Positions 1 to 11,695 of a stretch of DNA of 64,000 nucleotides are shown here, in pieces. Source of the stretch: Hormiphora californensis. Taxonomy: Eukaryota; Ctenophora; Tentaculata; Cydippida; Pleurobrachiidae. The notes beneath the pieces were generated by a model. It ran no database searches. It saw nothing but the letters and a program-made list of their open reading frames with translations, and had not been told where the DNA came from. The stretch spans positions 7,190,597 through 7,254,596 of the forward strand of contig CM035355.1 in the NCBI GenBank assembly GCA_020137815.1. The letters are read 5' to 3'. Numbering within the stretch: position 1 is the first letter of the stretch; every line of letters starts with the position of its first letter. The position numbers and the translations under genes are program-made.

Positions 1-3000
1 AACACTCGGCAGACACTTTACACTAGGTCTGACAATGGGAATATCTGTATGTACGATCTGGGTGCAGATGGTCAAGGTAAGAGAGTTATAATGCTATGGT
101 GATAAGGAGGGTGATGATATATGGGCAGGGGACATTAGATGTATCAGAGATAGAACCATTAGTTGTACAGCAATTATATACATATCTCGAGCACTCGTAT
201 TAGACCAGCCGTTAATGCTTACAACAGTGTCCATTGTCACGTCATAAGCTATAATCTTTTCCCTTTTACAGGTATAGGCAGTGTATGCAGTATTAGTCAA
301 GACAGCGTTCTCTCAGAAGCGATCCGGGTAGCCAATAATCCTCATGGCATTGATAGCTCAAATTTCAAACCGATTGTATCAATTTGTCCCATCAAGAAAA
401 CTGAGTCAGCAAATCTAGCATTACTTGGTATGTACTGATACAATGCTAAAACATCACCTTTTCTGGAATTATATCCTCTTATTCAACACCCTACTAAGTA
501 CATCATGATAATTCTATCTCTACCACATTTCTATCCCAAACCTCCACCTCCAGGTGTAACAAGTTCCGGTGTCCGTCTCTACTTCTCAGTTAGCGCTGCA
601 ACCCTTGGAGGTCGATACAGCTCCCTCTCCCTCTCCCACATCAGAATGCCCCCCGGATTCTCCCCTAACGGTCCTCCCCAGCGTCCCCTCAACGTCCACA
701 TGGCAGACATGGCACGTGGCACAGTGCAAATGTGTATGAGCCAGAATGACAGTATTGATGTGGTGTGGAGTGTGTCTCCTGACACATTCGGTATTGCATC
801 ACAGTTATGTGAGGCGACCATAACCACTGCTATCGAGGGGAGAGTTTGGGCGCTGGAGGAGGCACCTGAACCGTTCTCGTTTGAGGCTCGTGTCGCTGGA
901 TCCCGTACCTACCCTCCCACCATTGTGTGTCAACATGTCCAGCCTGCAAGGAGGACTGTACTGCTGACGTCACAGGGCACCTTTATACTGACTAACTTGA
1001 GGCCTGTGGATCAGTTGTTACATCTGCTGGAGGCTAGTGGAGGAGCTGACACTGAACCTATCGCATCGTTCTTCAAACTACACAGAGAGAAAGAGGTATT
1101 AAACTAGCAGCAAGGTTATAATGAGTGCACAACAAAGTCATGATTACAAGGCATGATTAACTCTACAACTAAGTTGGTTTACAAGAGTCAAGATTCACAC
1201 CTGAATCTGTTCATCTTTCCCCCTCAACAGCGATTCAATTTACTAGGCCCCTCGGCCCTCATTGTCCTATAACCCCATCATACTAATCTTTGCTACTAAG
1301 AATTTACTAGAGATCTGGAAGTATTAACTACATTATACTGTTAAGAGAAATCATAATTTACAAGGCACAACTAAGTCACAAGATTCACACATGAATATGA
1401 TATGTAAATCTTCTCTAGCTCACCACCACAACAATAGACTCGATTAATACGGCCACGGGCCACATGTGTGTCCTGTGAGTTTTCATACTAACCTTGAGAG
1501 AGATCTGGAAGTACTAACTACATTATGATGTTAGGAGAAATCATATTGTAGAACAAAGGGAGGAAGACTTTATTATGGGAAATATGATCAACCTTGATCT
1601 GCTGAGTGTCGAACCCACACAGAGCGAGTGCAGTGTGAGCTACAACACAAGATCAACCATGCTAATATCTCACTTTTATCCCCCTCCCATCCAGGCATGT
1701 GCCACGGCCCTGATCCTGGCGTGTAACCCAGTAACTACAGACCCGCTGGTATCATCGTGTGCAGCTAGGGCCTTCTTCAGATATGGAGGGGAGGCATCAC
1801 TAAGAGGAGGCTGTCTGGCCACCTCTACTTCTGGACACAACGAGGTGAAAAAACATTAACCCACTAGACAAGAGAAGCATAATTATATCTCATCCGACCC
1901 TCATTTCTCTATCAATGATACAAATCTCCCCCAAACAGCTTTCCCAATCGCTTGGTGGAGCGGTCGTCCCTAACGAGGCTGTATACAGTGGCAAACATGC
2001 AGGTATCTGTCTCTACTTTGCTCGACTCCTGGCCCCTCTATGGGACGGGAAACTGGTTGAGGAAAGTACAACTCCGGACAAACAACTAGTTAGCAGGTAA
2101 AGACAAATTAGATTCACTTGTGTATATATGATAGTCATACAGCAGCTGCTATATATTGAAAACATTATGTGTCTTGATTTAACTTGATTATGTATGAAGA
2201 CTAAATGTCACAAACTTCTATTCACGTATATGAAATTCCATGCCCATATGCCCATATATGGAATAATTTGTTTACAGATTCACTTGTGATGACTTGGCAT
2301 GGTTTACAGAGCAACTCACTGGACTGAAAGGGTTCCTTGATGAGTATGCCCCCTTCTCCCACTCCGACCTAACAGATTCACCCTGCCGGACTTCTCGCAC
2401 TACCTCCAAAGTTCAGGTTAGCAGAGTTTTTATCAGGAACCGACCGAAACAAGTAAACAACCAATCAGAACTCGTTATCATCCAATCAGGGACCAGTATC
2501 TCCTGATTCGGTCGGTTCCTGGTTTTTATATTCTCTGTATGTGTCCTAAAACTAATTTGTAACCTTGCAATCTTGTTATCTTTGAAATCTTGTTATATTT
2601 GTAATGTCTGTAATCCTTGTAATCTGGTATATCGTATCTCCCCAGGCGGAAGCATTTGAAAGGAATTCAGTGCTACAGCTAAGACTCCTAGTACAATACA
2701 GTGTAGAGGCTCTGGAGTTGTGGAGAGAGCTGTGTGAATACCAGTTTCACCTCATTGCGGAACGACTCCCAACTGTGAGTTTCTTACCCCCTCATTTTAT
2801 CTTGTGATATTTTGTCACACGACTGTAACATCACGGCCCAGTCCGGAGAGGACAGTCTTTTGTGAGACAAGTGACATTCGGTCCTGCAATCGCCCATCAT
2901 GTCCATGATATCATTCTGTGTGTGCCCCGGATTCAGTCACACATTCCCTCCTTTTTCCTGTCGCGCGCGGGTAACACCTAACGCGCGTTTAATGAAAGCA

Positions 3001-6000
3001 CACTTTTCAGCGTTTCTATTGCGCGGCTCGCTCAGTTCGTCTTGCCGCTCTGTCCAGTGTGTTCTGACAAGCGCTCCTGCTTTTCCTATCTAACAAAACC
3101 TTTCAGCATCTTACTGTTTCTAAATCCTTTAATATACAGGAGATAAAAGAGGACCTATGTCGTGCTACGTTCCGAGACCTGGTAGTTGGAGGAAAGCAGA
3201 TAACTGTAGCGCTGATTAATGCTCTGATGGAGAGATACTTTGGAGATACAAATCTTACAGACGCCCTTTGTGCACGGTAAGTAACCCAATTCGTTTTTAT
3301 AAACAAGAAACTAACTGTGGCAGAGCTCTACAGAGGGGTATAATGGGGCCGGTGATTAGCTAAATTAAATTGAGCTTGCTCAATATGTGTCTCAGAAAGT
3401 AACTGTTCCTCTCCTCTCCCAGTTTACGTGAGATTTGTCCCAATTTGTACGGGGCAGCGGATCTGAAGACTACGAAAGCTAACGAGTTGCTACAAAGCGC
3501 GAAACATCAAACAAATAAAACAGAACAAAACTCAATGCTTCAGAAATCCCTGGAACTTTACAAGTAAGAAATCACACCTTTTATTGGAATGCGGAAATCC
3601 CCGTAATTATTGATCCTGAAATCCAACGAGTCTCAATTGTCCATATCATTACAACAGAATTATATCATCATGAGACTCATATCAAGCTGGACAACCAAAC
3701 AATTGTTTCAATCCTTTATAAAGCTAAATTAAAGATCTAGAACAAATAGACCAGGGGAAACTAATGCTGACAATAGACCACCTGCTAAATTCCAATATTT
3801 TATCTCTCCCTTCAGACAGGTGACAGTTAATATAGACCTATCGGGGATTTGCAATCAATACGCCTCTGTGTGCTTCTACGAGGGTATTGTCGAGTTGTGT
3901 CTAGCTACTGCAGAGAACCAAGATAACCAGAATCTCGCATTGCATCTCACACATACTGGTAAGAGTGGTGGTAACTAGTAGTTACACCCTGGTAACCAGT
4001 AGTTACACCATCATGGTAACCAGTAGTTACACCATGGTAACTATAGTAACCACAAAGGCCACGAAGGGAATGAACTAGCAGACTCCCTCGCCAAAAAGGG
4101 AGCACAAGAGATTGAAAACATCATACGCCCTCCAATCCCGAAGAAAGCCGCCTATGCGGCCCTTAGGGAAAAGACAAAAATGACAACGGCTCCAACGGCT
4201 CACATGAATCTTTTCTGGAACCCGAACCACGTCAAACAGCTCCAGAAACTGGACCGAAACCACTTGAGAGCGGCAACCCAGCTTCTGACTGGGCACAACA
4301 CACTTAAATACCATTTTCACAAGATGAAACTAGCAAACACTCCAACCTGCCGCCTATGCGGCATAGAAAATGAAACAGCCAAACACCTCCTCACCGACTG
4401 TCCAGTTCTCTGGAAACAGCGGCAAGAGAGGTTTGATCGGCTTGGTTTAACCCTCGATGACATCAAGAATGGCTTCCCGATCACCAAGACTGTTTCATTC
4501 TTCATGGATATCCTGAAACAGTTAAACCGGGGGGAAGAGGACTAACAAATCCAAACCCCAAAACCAGGCCGGGGAAAGGAATCACTTTGGTACCACCCCT
4601 CTATCTCACCTATGGTGGAGACGGCCTAATAGAAGAAGAAGAACTATAATAACCAGTAGTTTCAACCCTGTACTATTTTCACAGGAGAGGACCAGGGAGA
4701 ACAACTGTTAGTTGCAAGACGGCACTGTTATCTACCAGTTACAAATACACTAAACAATCTTCTGGCAATGTCACAGGGTGCCAGCGGAGTCCAGAATAGT
4801 GCAGGTAATGTCCCATCTACGATGTTTGGGCTGCTATTATAGAATAACTAAAGTTGTGGTTGTTTTTTCCCTTTTTCTAGGCTGCACCAGAGCCTCTGCA
4901 TCAGTGCAGCAGTCACATCATATGAACTGCTCTCTAAACTTCGTCCCCCTCACTTGTTGAGTTCCCACCCCTTACTCAACAAGTCCCCCGTCCCAGGTGT
5001 TAAAATCAGCAGTGCCGCAGAGGCAGAGCGACAACTAACAGAGATGCTGCATTATTGCTACTCCAGTACTGACGAAGTGTTCCACGTGTTCCTGTATGAG
5101 TGGTTGATTGGTAATGGCCTAATTAGCAGGCTGTTGGAAGTCAAAAGTAGTTTCCTGGAGCCATTCCTGCGGCGTACAGCCCGGCAACCAGACAACCTTC
5201 AGATACTGTGAGTACACACTACCCGGGGTAGATGATATCGTATTTTTTTTTGCTCTCGAATGCTGTGACCGCGGTTCTAACGCTCCGCGAGAATAGGGTC
5301 AGGCCAATGCTCGGACAGTCTCGAAGGGGGGGGGGGGCCGGGGGGGGGGGGGGCATAGTGAGACCCGTCCCCCCACTTCACCCTCACCTCTGTATAATAA
5401 CTGCACCTCCATTACACGCTTCCCTATTTCACTGTACCTCTTACTCTACTATTTCACCCTTATCTCTGTATAATCACCTCCAACTCTACTAGTGACATTA
5501 TGTGGAAGTACTACGAGAAGGAGAGGAACTACAGTGCAGCTGCACGCATCCTCGCCAAACTAGCAGACCGGGATACTGACAAGTTTACACTTTGGGACAG
5601 AGTGGACTACATCTCCCGAGCTATCCTGTGCGCCAAGGCTTGTAGCACTACTCTGAATAACGATGTAGGTGTCTATCTTGTACTTATCTTAATTTGAGGA
5701 GAGATATGAGTGTATCGTGATTTTAATACCCTCTTTTTAAAAAAAGAGGGCAACACGAGACAGCTTGAACCAGTACCCATGGAGTGGTGTATTTTTACAA
5801 TTTCCCCTAGTCCCAGGGAGAATTCCTACACGAGCTAGAAGACAAAATGGACGTTGCCCAACTCCAACTCTCAATCTACTTCTGCCCTGGAGCAACTAAC
5901 GGAGAACAACCCCGGGGTTGCAGTAGCCCTAAAATCCCTCAACTCCCTAGTCGACATCTCAACACTATACTCTGAATACGCCGAGAAGTTTGAGTTGGCG

Positions 6001-6974
6001 GAATGCCAACTTGCTATTGTGCACTGTGCAGGACACCATGATCCCATGCTTGTCCAGAAGTTGTGGAGGGAGTTGTTGAATCAGGAGTTGACGAGTGGGG
6101 CTCACCTTCCAATGGTGTCCATGATGAACAATTTGAGGAGTAAGATAGAGGTAAATATCTGGATTCTGATAGCAGTTATTGTTGCCCTAAAAATAGAATT
6201 AGTTCCTTGTATTCAGACAGTATTCTACCAATGTTTCATATACACAATACTTTTCAGACATTGGGGAGGACATATCAAAGCTCAGAAAAGTTCTTCCCCC
6301 TGCAATTCCTTGTCCAGCAGCTGGAGGTTATTGCTTGTAAAGGTAAATTTCAGATGAAGCAACCCCCTCTAAACCTCCTCTAACTTACAGAGTTTAAAGT
6401 CGGTCCCCAGTTTCCTAACTACACTCCGCTCTCACTATAATGCTGATATTACCTCCAGCCTCCTAACTCCTCTTCTCTCCAGGTGGTTGGGGTGAGGGTT
6501 GGGTTGTCGAAACACTCCTCTCAATCCCTGTATCCTACCCTGCCCTCCACTCAACCTACTCCTCCCTCATTCAACTAAAGCTGCCATGTTGGAACCAGCT
6601 AGGTCAACCCTACCACCTTCACATCGCTATGTCACTCCTTCTCTCTTCATACGTTCAGCACCTCAACTCCGTGCCTCTGGCAGAGAGGAAACCCTTGCTG
6701 GCATCTATCCAGGTAAACCATCACCCCGGGGGCCTTGTTTAACAACCACTCCTGCTGCCCTGACCCGATAAAACTGCCGAGTTATAAAATGGGTTTGCTA
6801 AACCACCATTGAGTTTCCCAGTTTCAATATTAAAATGTCTCACCACTCTAATAATTTCAGGATATTATCGATGCTTATGTAGTTGACCTACAAGCCAGTA
6901 CTAATGTGGGGGCAGACGTTACCTCCGCTCTATCCCGGTTCAAAGCTCTTCAGGCTGGCTTCAACAAATACTGA
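1..6974 (+). CDS. NUP155: Nucleoporin 155 (Nup155), 5' end outside window
   Basis: This is a large scaffold nucleoporin of the inner ring of the nuclear pore complex. I read 17 exons: <1-76, 272-427, 554-1095, 1695-1844, 1939-2096, 2278-2416, 2646-2774, 3140-3276, 3423-3563, 3816-3958, 4685-4804, 4997-5207, 5493-5664, 5811-6150, 6258-6342, 6483-6712, 6861-6974. They give about 1,013 residues, against roughly 1,390 for the vertebrate protein, so the N-terminal quarter lies upstream. Recognisable family blocks are the end of the N-terminal beta-propeller ([10 protein letters not shown], then RMPPGFSP), [28 protein letters not shown], and the alpha-helical part ([44 protein letters not shown]). 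All splice phases agree except that exon 5811-6150 needs a one-base shift near 5880. Intron 3959-4684 holds a LINE remnant and intron 2417-2645 a small inverted-repeat element. The identity is firm; individual boundaries are likely but unverified. Confidence 0.93.
2428..2514. repeat. Short inverted-repeat element (MITE-like), copy 1
   Basis: This roughly 87-bp element in a NUP155 intron begins AGGAACCGACCGAA and ends with the reverse complement TTCGGTCGGTTCCT. A second, slightly longer copy lies at 40530-40633 in an intron of the coiled-coil gene. The shared ends and shared interior (AACCAATCAGAACTCGTTA, CCAATCAGGGACCAGTAT) mark a dispersed family. Confidence 0.75.
4053..4656 (+). mobile_element. 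5'-truncated LINE inside a NUP155 intron
   Basis: An open frame at 4053-4545 starts in the tail of an RNase H domain ([16 protein letters not shown]). It continues into the zinc-binding region typical of non-LTR retrotransposon C-termini ([18 protein letters not shown], a C-x2-C-x8-H-x4-C pattern). It ends at 4545 and is followed by a short 3' part with a GAA-rich tail near 4631-4642. The insert is bounded by nearly equal 14-bp sequences, AACTATAGTAACCA before it and AACTATAATAACCA after it, which look like a target-site duplication. It lies inside a run of GGTAACCAGTAGTTACACC repeats. It has no upstream reverse transcriptase and must be inactive. Confidence 0.8.
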
Positions 6975-7711
6975 GAGATAAACTGAACTATTGAGAGACT
7001 CTTTTGACTAATTTATGACTGTGGTTCAATGATTCCTTAAATTAATTCTCGGATTTTTATTGGTTATGAAAGTGCTGTCCTAGCTTCGTCGCGAACACTG
7101 TGAGCGTGCCTTGCCCAAATCCAGTGTGACCTATAGTATATATCATGTCGCATATCACTATCTGCGAGATTTAATTCGTGATCATGTCAACGCCGCCAGA
7201 GAGCAGTGGGAATTGTTGTGACTTGAAGCGGGGATAGCAGTATGGTATTATGGTAGTTGGGACTTGGGAGATAACCATAGCTGTGTCTGCTCCCTCCTGG
7301 CCTGTATGGCGGCGCCCATGCCCCAATTTGATTCTCAACGACAGTGCACTCAGATGGGGTCGGCTCCTGGCCGAGAAGGGTATTTACTGAATAATAAAAA
7401 CACAGAATTTTATTTTAAGAAACTGTTTTAAGAAGTAACACTCACACACACTTGATAACACATAAAAACAACGTCCGTTAAATAAACCTGTCTTTCTGCC
7501 GTCGCAGTGAGAGAGAGGGTTGAGCAAGGGAACTTCCAACCGTTCATTGAGAACGCGGCCCAAAACCCAAGCACCTCAAGCACTATGATTATTCAACCAA
7601 TTCCATCTTTAAATTCCCTAGTTTGCCCTATTATTCCCGAATCCCGATTATCTGACGCATTCACAAGTCTCAAATAATAATACGCAAAGTTAAACTGAGA
7701 TAAACAAGTCT
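6975..7711. other. Intergenic region between two convergent genes
   Basis: I see no gene here. The stretch separates the stop codon of NUP155 (+) from the stop codon of the next gene (-), so both 3' ends and poly(A) signals should lie in it. AATAAA-like strings occur near 7390 and 7480, but I cannot assign them to a transcript. Confidence 0.5.
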
Positions 7712-8750
7712 TTAATCATTTCCATCGCTTGCTGCTGTCGAATTAGCAGCAGGACAGTCTTTAATCTGACAAAACACGTCTCTGTTCGATTTTAAAAGGC
7801 TCCATATTTGTGTGGCTGTGACGGAGGATTTCACTGATTCCACCCGATCTTCCAAGACTGCGAGAAAGATTAAATGTTAACATAAAATATGGGGAACATA
7901 AAATTGTATCAATATCATTAAATGGCACGGGTGGTCGTGAAATTGAAGCCAAACGAAATACAGATCAAAATAAGAACAGTACTTACGTTCAATAAGTTGC
8001 CGTAATTGTCGATACAACAAATTCAACTCCGTAAAATCATTCTGAAAGAGAGATAGATTTAAACCTTTCATACAAGACAAATGCATCAGTTGCCAGCGCC
8101 CCTCGTGCGGAGACTGTCCTCAAGAGGGAGTGACAAGTGTGGGAGAGGGGCTTGGTATCGAAGACACCTCACACTCAGGGAAAGGGGCCAAGTTTACAGT
8201 TCCAGCTGCAAACAGCGTGGGTGTTTTTGCGTGTTACGCGCGCGTGTCTGTGCAAATGAGGTTCAATGACAACAGAGCATTTCACCACATTCCACTCTTC
8301 GCGCGTTACAACATTATACCTTTTCTTGCGCAGTGAGAAGTTTATGTGATTTATCCATCTCACTTCTAAGTGATGTTAGTTGCTCGTTAAGTGACCCGAT
8401 AGTTGTTTGTGTTGATGTCCAGGTCAGTTGAGTCCGTAGCAGACTGTCAACATCGTTTGACAGGCGTATCACTGCAAAAGAAAATGTGTCTTTAGATTTG
8501 GAAAACGACTCAAATGACAACTATTGCGGTATCTCTGACCTTAATGTTTTCTTAATGACACAGTAAAATACAGGAGGTATTATTTTCTCGATCATACAAC
8601 TTACCCTTAACCTCTAGAGTCTCCAATCTGAACTTCATACTAATGACTAGCCATGCCAGGGTTGCTATGAGAACCAAAGCCATGAAACCTGTTGCTGTAA
8701 AGAAAACATTCCTCCAAACTGATCCACTGTTAGCTAACTTAGCATACCGC
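7712..8750 (-). CDS. Single-pass membrane protein with coiled-coil tail, 3' exons only
   Basis: Four exons in agreeing phase read on the minus strand: 8750-8605, 8471-8320, 8041-7987 and 7857-7712 (stop TAA). They encode about 166 residues. The first exon encodes one hydrophobic helix of about 22 residues (FFTATGFMALVLIATLAWLV), with RYAKLANSGS before it and a charged segment after it. The following exons are rich in heptad-like leucine, glutamine and glutamate (RLSNDVDSLL, IGSLNEQLTSLRSEMDKSHKLL, ELNLLYRQLRQLIE), so an extended coiled coil is likely. The last exon ends in a short polar tail. A 5' exon must exist, because the first exon begins in mid-codon, but it would lie in the low-quality stretch beyond 8.8 kb. 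I do not recognise the family; a type II membrane protein with a coiled-coil stalk is an inference. Confidence 0.6.
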
Positions 8751-9099
8751 CTGAAGGAAAGAGTTAGGAATTACAAAGAAACAAAGTGAAAGAAACCCGA
8801 AAAAATACATTGCTCAGGCGACTCAAATGCAGAGAATATATGGTTGAAGGACATCTGACCGTGTCGTAATATAGTTGAAACGGCCACCTTTGCGCTATGA
8901 TTATCGAAAATTATTAATTTTTAATTACCGTTTGTGTTTTCTAACAGGGGGAAGGGGATGTGGGCCATCATGATCACTATTGCTACTGGATCTTGTAGCC
9001 AGTATACTGTAAAACTGATCTCCCTCCCTTGTTCGCTCAATAAAAACGGCGTGGTTTCGGTCTCCTTTTGCCTTCATTTTATTCGGTTTCGTCTATATC

Positions 9100-11080
9100 A
9101 CTCTGGGGGGAAATAAAATTTTGGTCACGGGGGTAAGGGGTCAAAAAGGGGAAGTATTTTAAAAGAATCGTTTTAAAAATTTTTGGAAAAGATAAAAGAG
9201 GGGAAAAAAAAAAAGAAAAAAAAATTTGAACTCTGCAAAAGGGGCTTTCTCTTCACTACAAACCCCCCTTCTTCTTAACCTGCTCCGGGGGACCCACTGC
9301 ATTCTAAATTAAATGGTTATTATTTAATCAATATAAGGCTTGGGTGGGGGGTTATTAAAAGGGAGGGGTTAAAAATAGGGAATGTTAGGGGGGGTAACTA
9401 ACTAAAAACGATAATTAAAACCTTTAAAAAAGTGAAAATTTTATTAAAAGACCAAAAGAATAACAAATTTTTCATCATGCTTTGATTTCATTATAATTCT
9501 ATAGAAAATCTAATCGTGAATGTAAACACCGATAAATAATGGAATAAAATATCTGTCTCATCTCACTAAAAACCCTTGACTTCAATGTTCTTCTTTACTT
9601 CTTACTTTTCATCAAATATATTGCTTCCCTCTTTTTAGTCCTAACAAATGGCACTGATGTGCTAATATCAAGTCCTGCAAAAACATAAAACTTCTCAACA
9701 ACTTTTTGATGGGATTTCTCTCCCTTTGAGGGTTCCACTAGGAGGATTCGTAAACGGGTTTTTCAAAGTAGGTTTCTGTTTTACGTGTTCCTTGCGGGAC
9801 CGTAAGAGATTCACACTCTTTTCCCAAAACCCGATAAACAAGGGGGGGTCCCAAAAAACCCAAAATATTTTTTTGCCCTTTGGTTTTGGGGGCTCCACCC
9901 ATGTTTTCTTTGCAAAAAGCTTGATCCTTTGACAGAAAGAAAGGGGGCAGGGAAAACATTAAGAATTGCAATGATTCTTTTTAGAAAATAATTTGGGAAC
10001 AATTTTAACTTAGAAAAAGGTTATTGCCAAACCCAATTTTTATAAAAAGTGGTATTAATCCCAATGGGAGCTTTTTTTAAAAAATAAAGTGAAAACCCAT
10101 CCCCCGGGGAAAAAATGATCCCGGTAGAGAGGTTTTATAAAATTTAATTTAAGGAAAAAGGAATCCAAATTTTTAATTTGAAACCGGGAACAAATGCAAC
10201 CCTAATAAATTGTCGGATTGTTTTAAAAAATTTGGGTTTAAAATAAATAGGGAAAAGAGAAAAAAAGAAAAAGAGAGAGAGGGGAGGAGAAGAAAAAGAA
10301 AAAAGAAAGAGCGGAGAAAGAGAGGGGGGAGAGAAGGAGACAAATAGAGAAGGGGATACATAGTGGGGGATGGGAAGAGGGAGAAAAAGAGGGGGGGAAG
10401 AGAGAGAAAGAAGAGGGAAGGAGAGAAGAAAGAGAGAAGCAAAAAATAGGGGGGGAAAAAAAGTAAGAGGGAAAACCCCCCTCCTCTTACCCTTCTCGGG
10501 GTTTTGGGGTTTACCCCCTGGTTCCCCTTTCGCCTCTTTTTCTTTTCCTCTTTTCTTTTATTTCCCCCCCCTCTCTCTCTTTTTCCCCTTTTTCCCCTTC
10601 TTCTCTTTTCTCTTTTTTCTTTTTTCTTCCCTTTGTTTTCCTTTTCTTCTTTTCCTTCCCTTCTTTACCTTAAAATTTTTTGTTCCATTTCCTTCCAACC
10701 CTTCTTAAAATTTCCCTTCCCTCTTTTCCTCACCCCTTTTTTCACTTGGCCTTTTTAAAAAACCGTGTTGGAAAACCTTCTTCTCTTTTAATTTTTTCTT
10801 TCCTTTTTTCCCACGCCATTTTTCCAACTTCGTACCCGTACAAAAAAAGACCCCCCCCCCCCCCCCCCCCCCCGAAAAAACTTGCAAATTTACCATCACC
10901 CTTAATTTTCCCAAAACCAATCCCCCAAAACCCCCCCCCACCCCCCCCCCAAAACCCCCCCCCCCCCCCCCCGTACCTTAATTTTTTTTTGTTTCCCATT
11001 TCCCCCTTAAACAAATTTTTAAACATCTATAGGCCTCTTCCCCTCCCCCGGGGGATTTTTAAACCCCAATTATTGTTAAC
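9100..11080. other. Low-complexity, probably poorly resolved sequence
   Basis: This stretch is full of lengthened homopolymers (runs of A, T, G and especially C at 10848-10973), near-duplicated bases and a purine-rich to pyrimidine-rich switch at 10250-10750. The open frames in it are low-complexity Lys/Arg/Glu or Phe/Ser/Pro strings on both strands. They are not convincing proteins. The missing 3' exons of ALG12 and the missing 5' exon of the 7.7-8.75 kb gene would both fall here, so I treat it as unreliable consensus rather than as biology. Confidence 0.6.
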
Positions 11081-11110
11081 CATGAACTTTCAAGTTAACC
11101 ATGAACTTAC

Positions 11111-11619
11111 AGGTAATGTTAACTAGAAGACATCCCATGGTAGCAAGTTTAAACACTAGACCCTTGTTCCAAAGGCTGGCAATAAAACTGGCTGCTGCCA
11201 CATTTAACAGGGGAACCGCATACAGCACAAATCTGAGAGAGGAATCTTTGAATCAAGGAGTAGGTCGTTAAAATGCAAAACAGAATGGGTCCGATCCCTA
11301 ATTAGTATTAGACAATTTTGACCGGTGATCTAAGTTTTCACATTGCACCGTTTCCGCCGGTTACAGTGCACTGTGAAAACTTAGACCACTGCAAAACACT
11401 AGTAATTATAAAGTAAAATACCGTTGCAGTGGTATGTGAAAAATTAGACACTTTCTAGTCACACACACAGTATAAACATTAAGTCACTACTGCACACGCC
11501 CTAACCCTTATCTTTTCTTCCCCTCTGCAACTATAGGTCACGTGATCGTCACGTGATGGCACCACCCCAATGAGCGTCCTGCATCTGCTTTCCCTCTCTG
11601 CCTTCGATTCTCTCTTTCC

Positions 11620-11695
<76 letters not shown>

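Noticed and set aside
4880-4960. Possible extra NUP155 exon ([13 protein letters not shown]...)
   Set aside because: It has an acceptor-like start but runs into a stop, and exons 4685-4804 and 4997-5207 join in phase without it and match the family.
10173-11026. Long open frames rich in Ser/Phe/Pro or Gly on both strands
   Set aside because: They follow the purine/pyrimidine bias and C or G runs of a low-complexity, probably ill-resolved block. They have no domain features.
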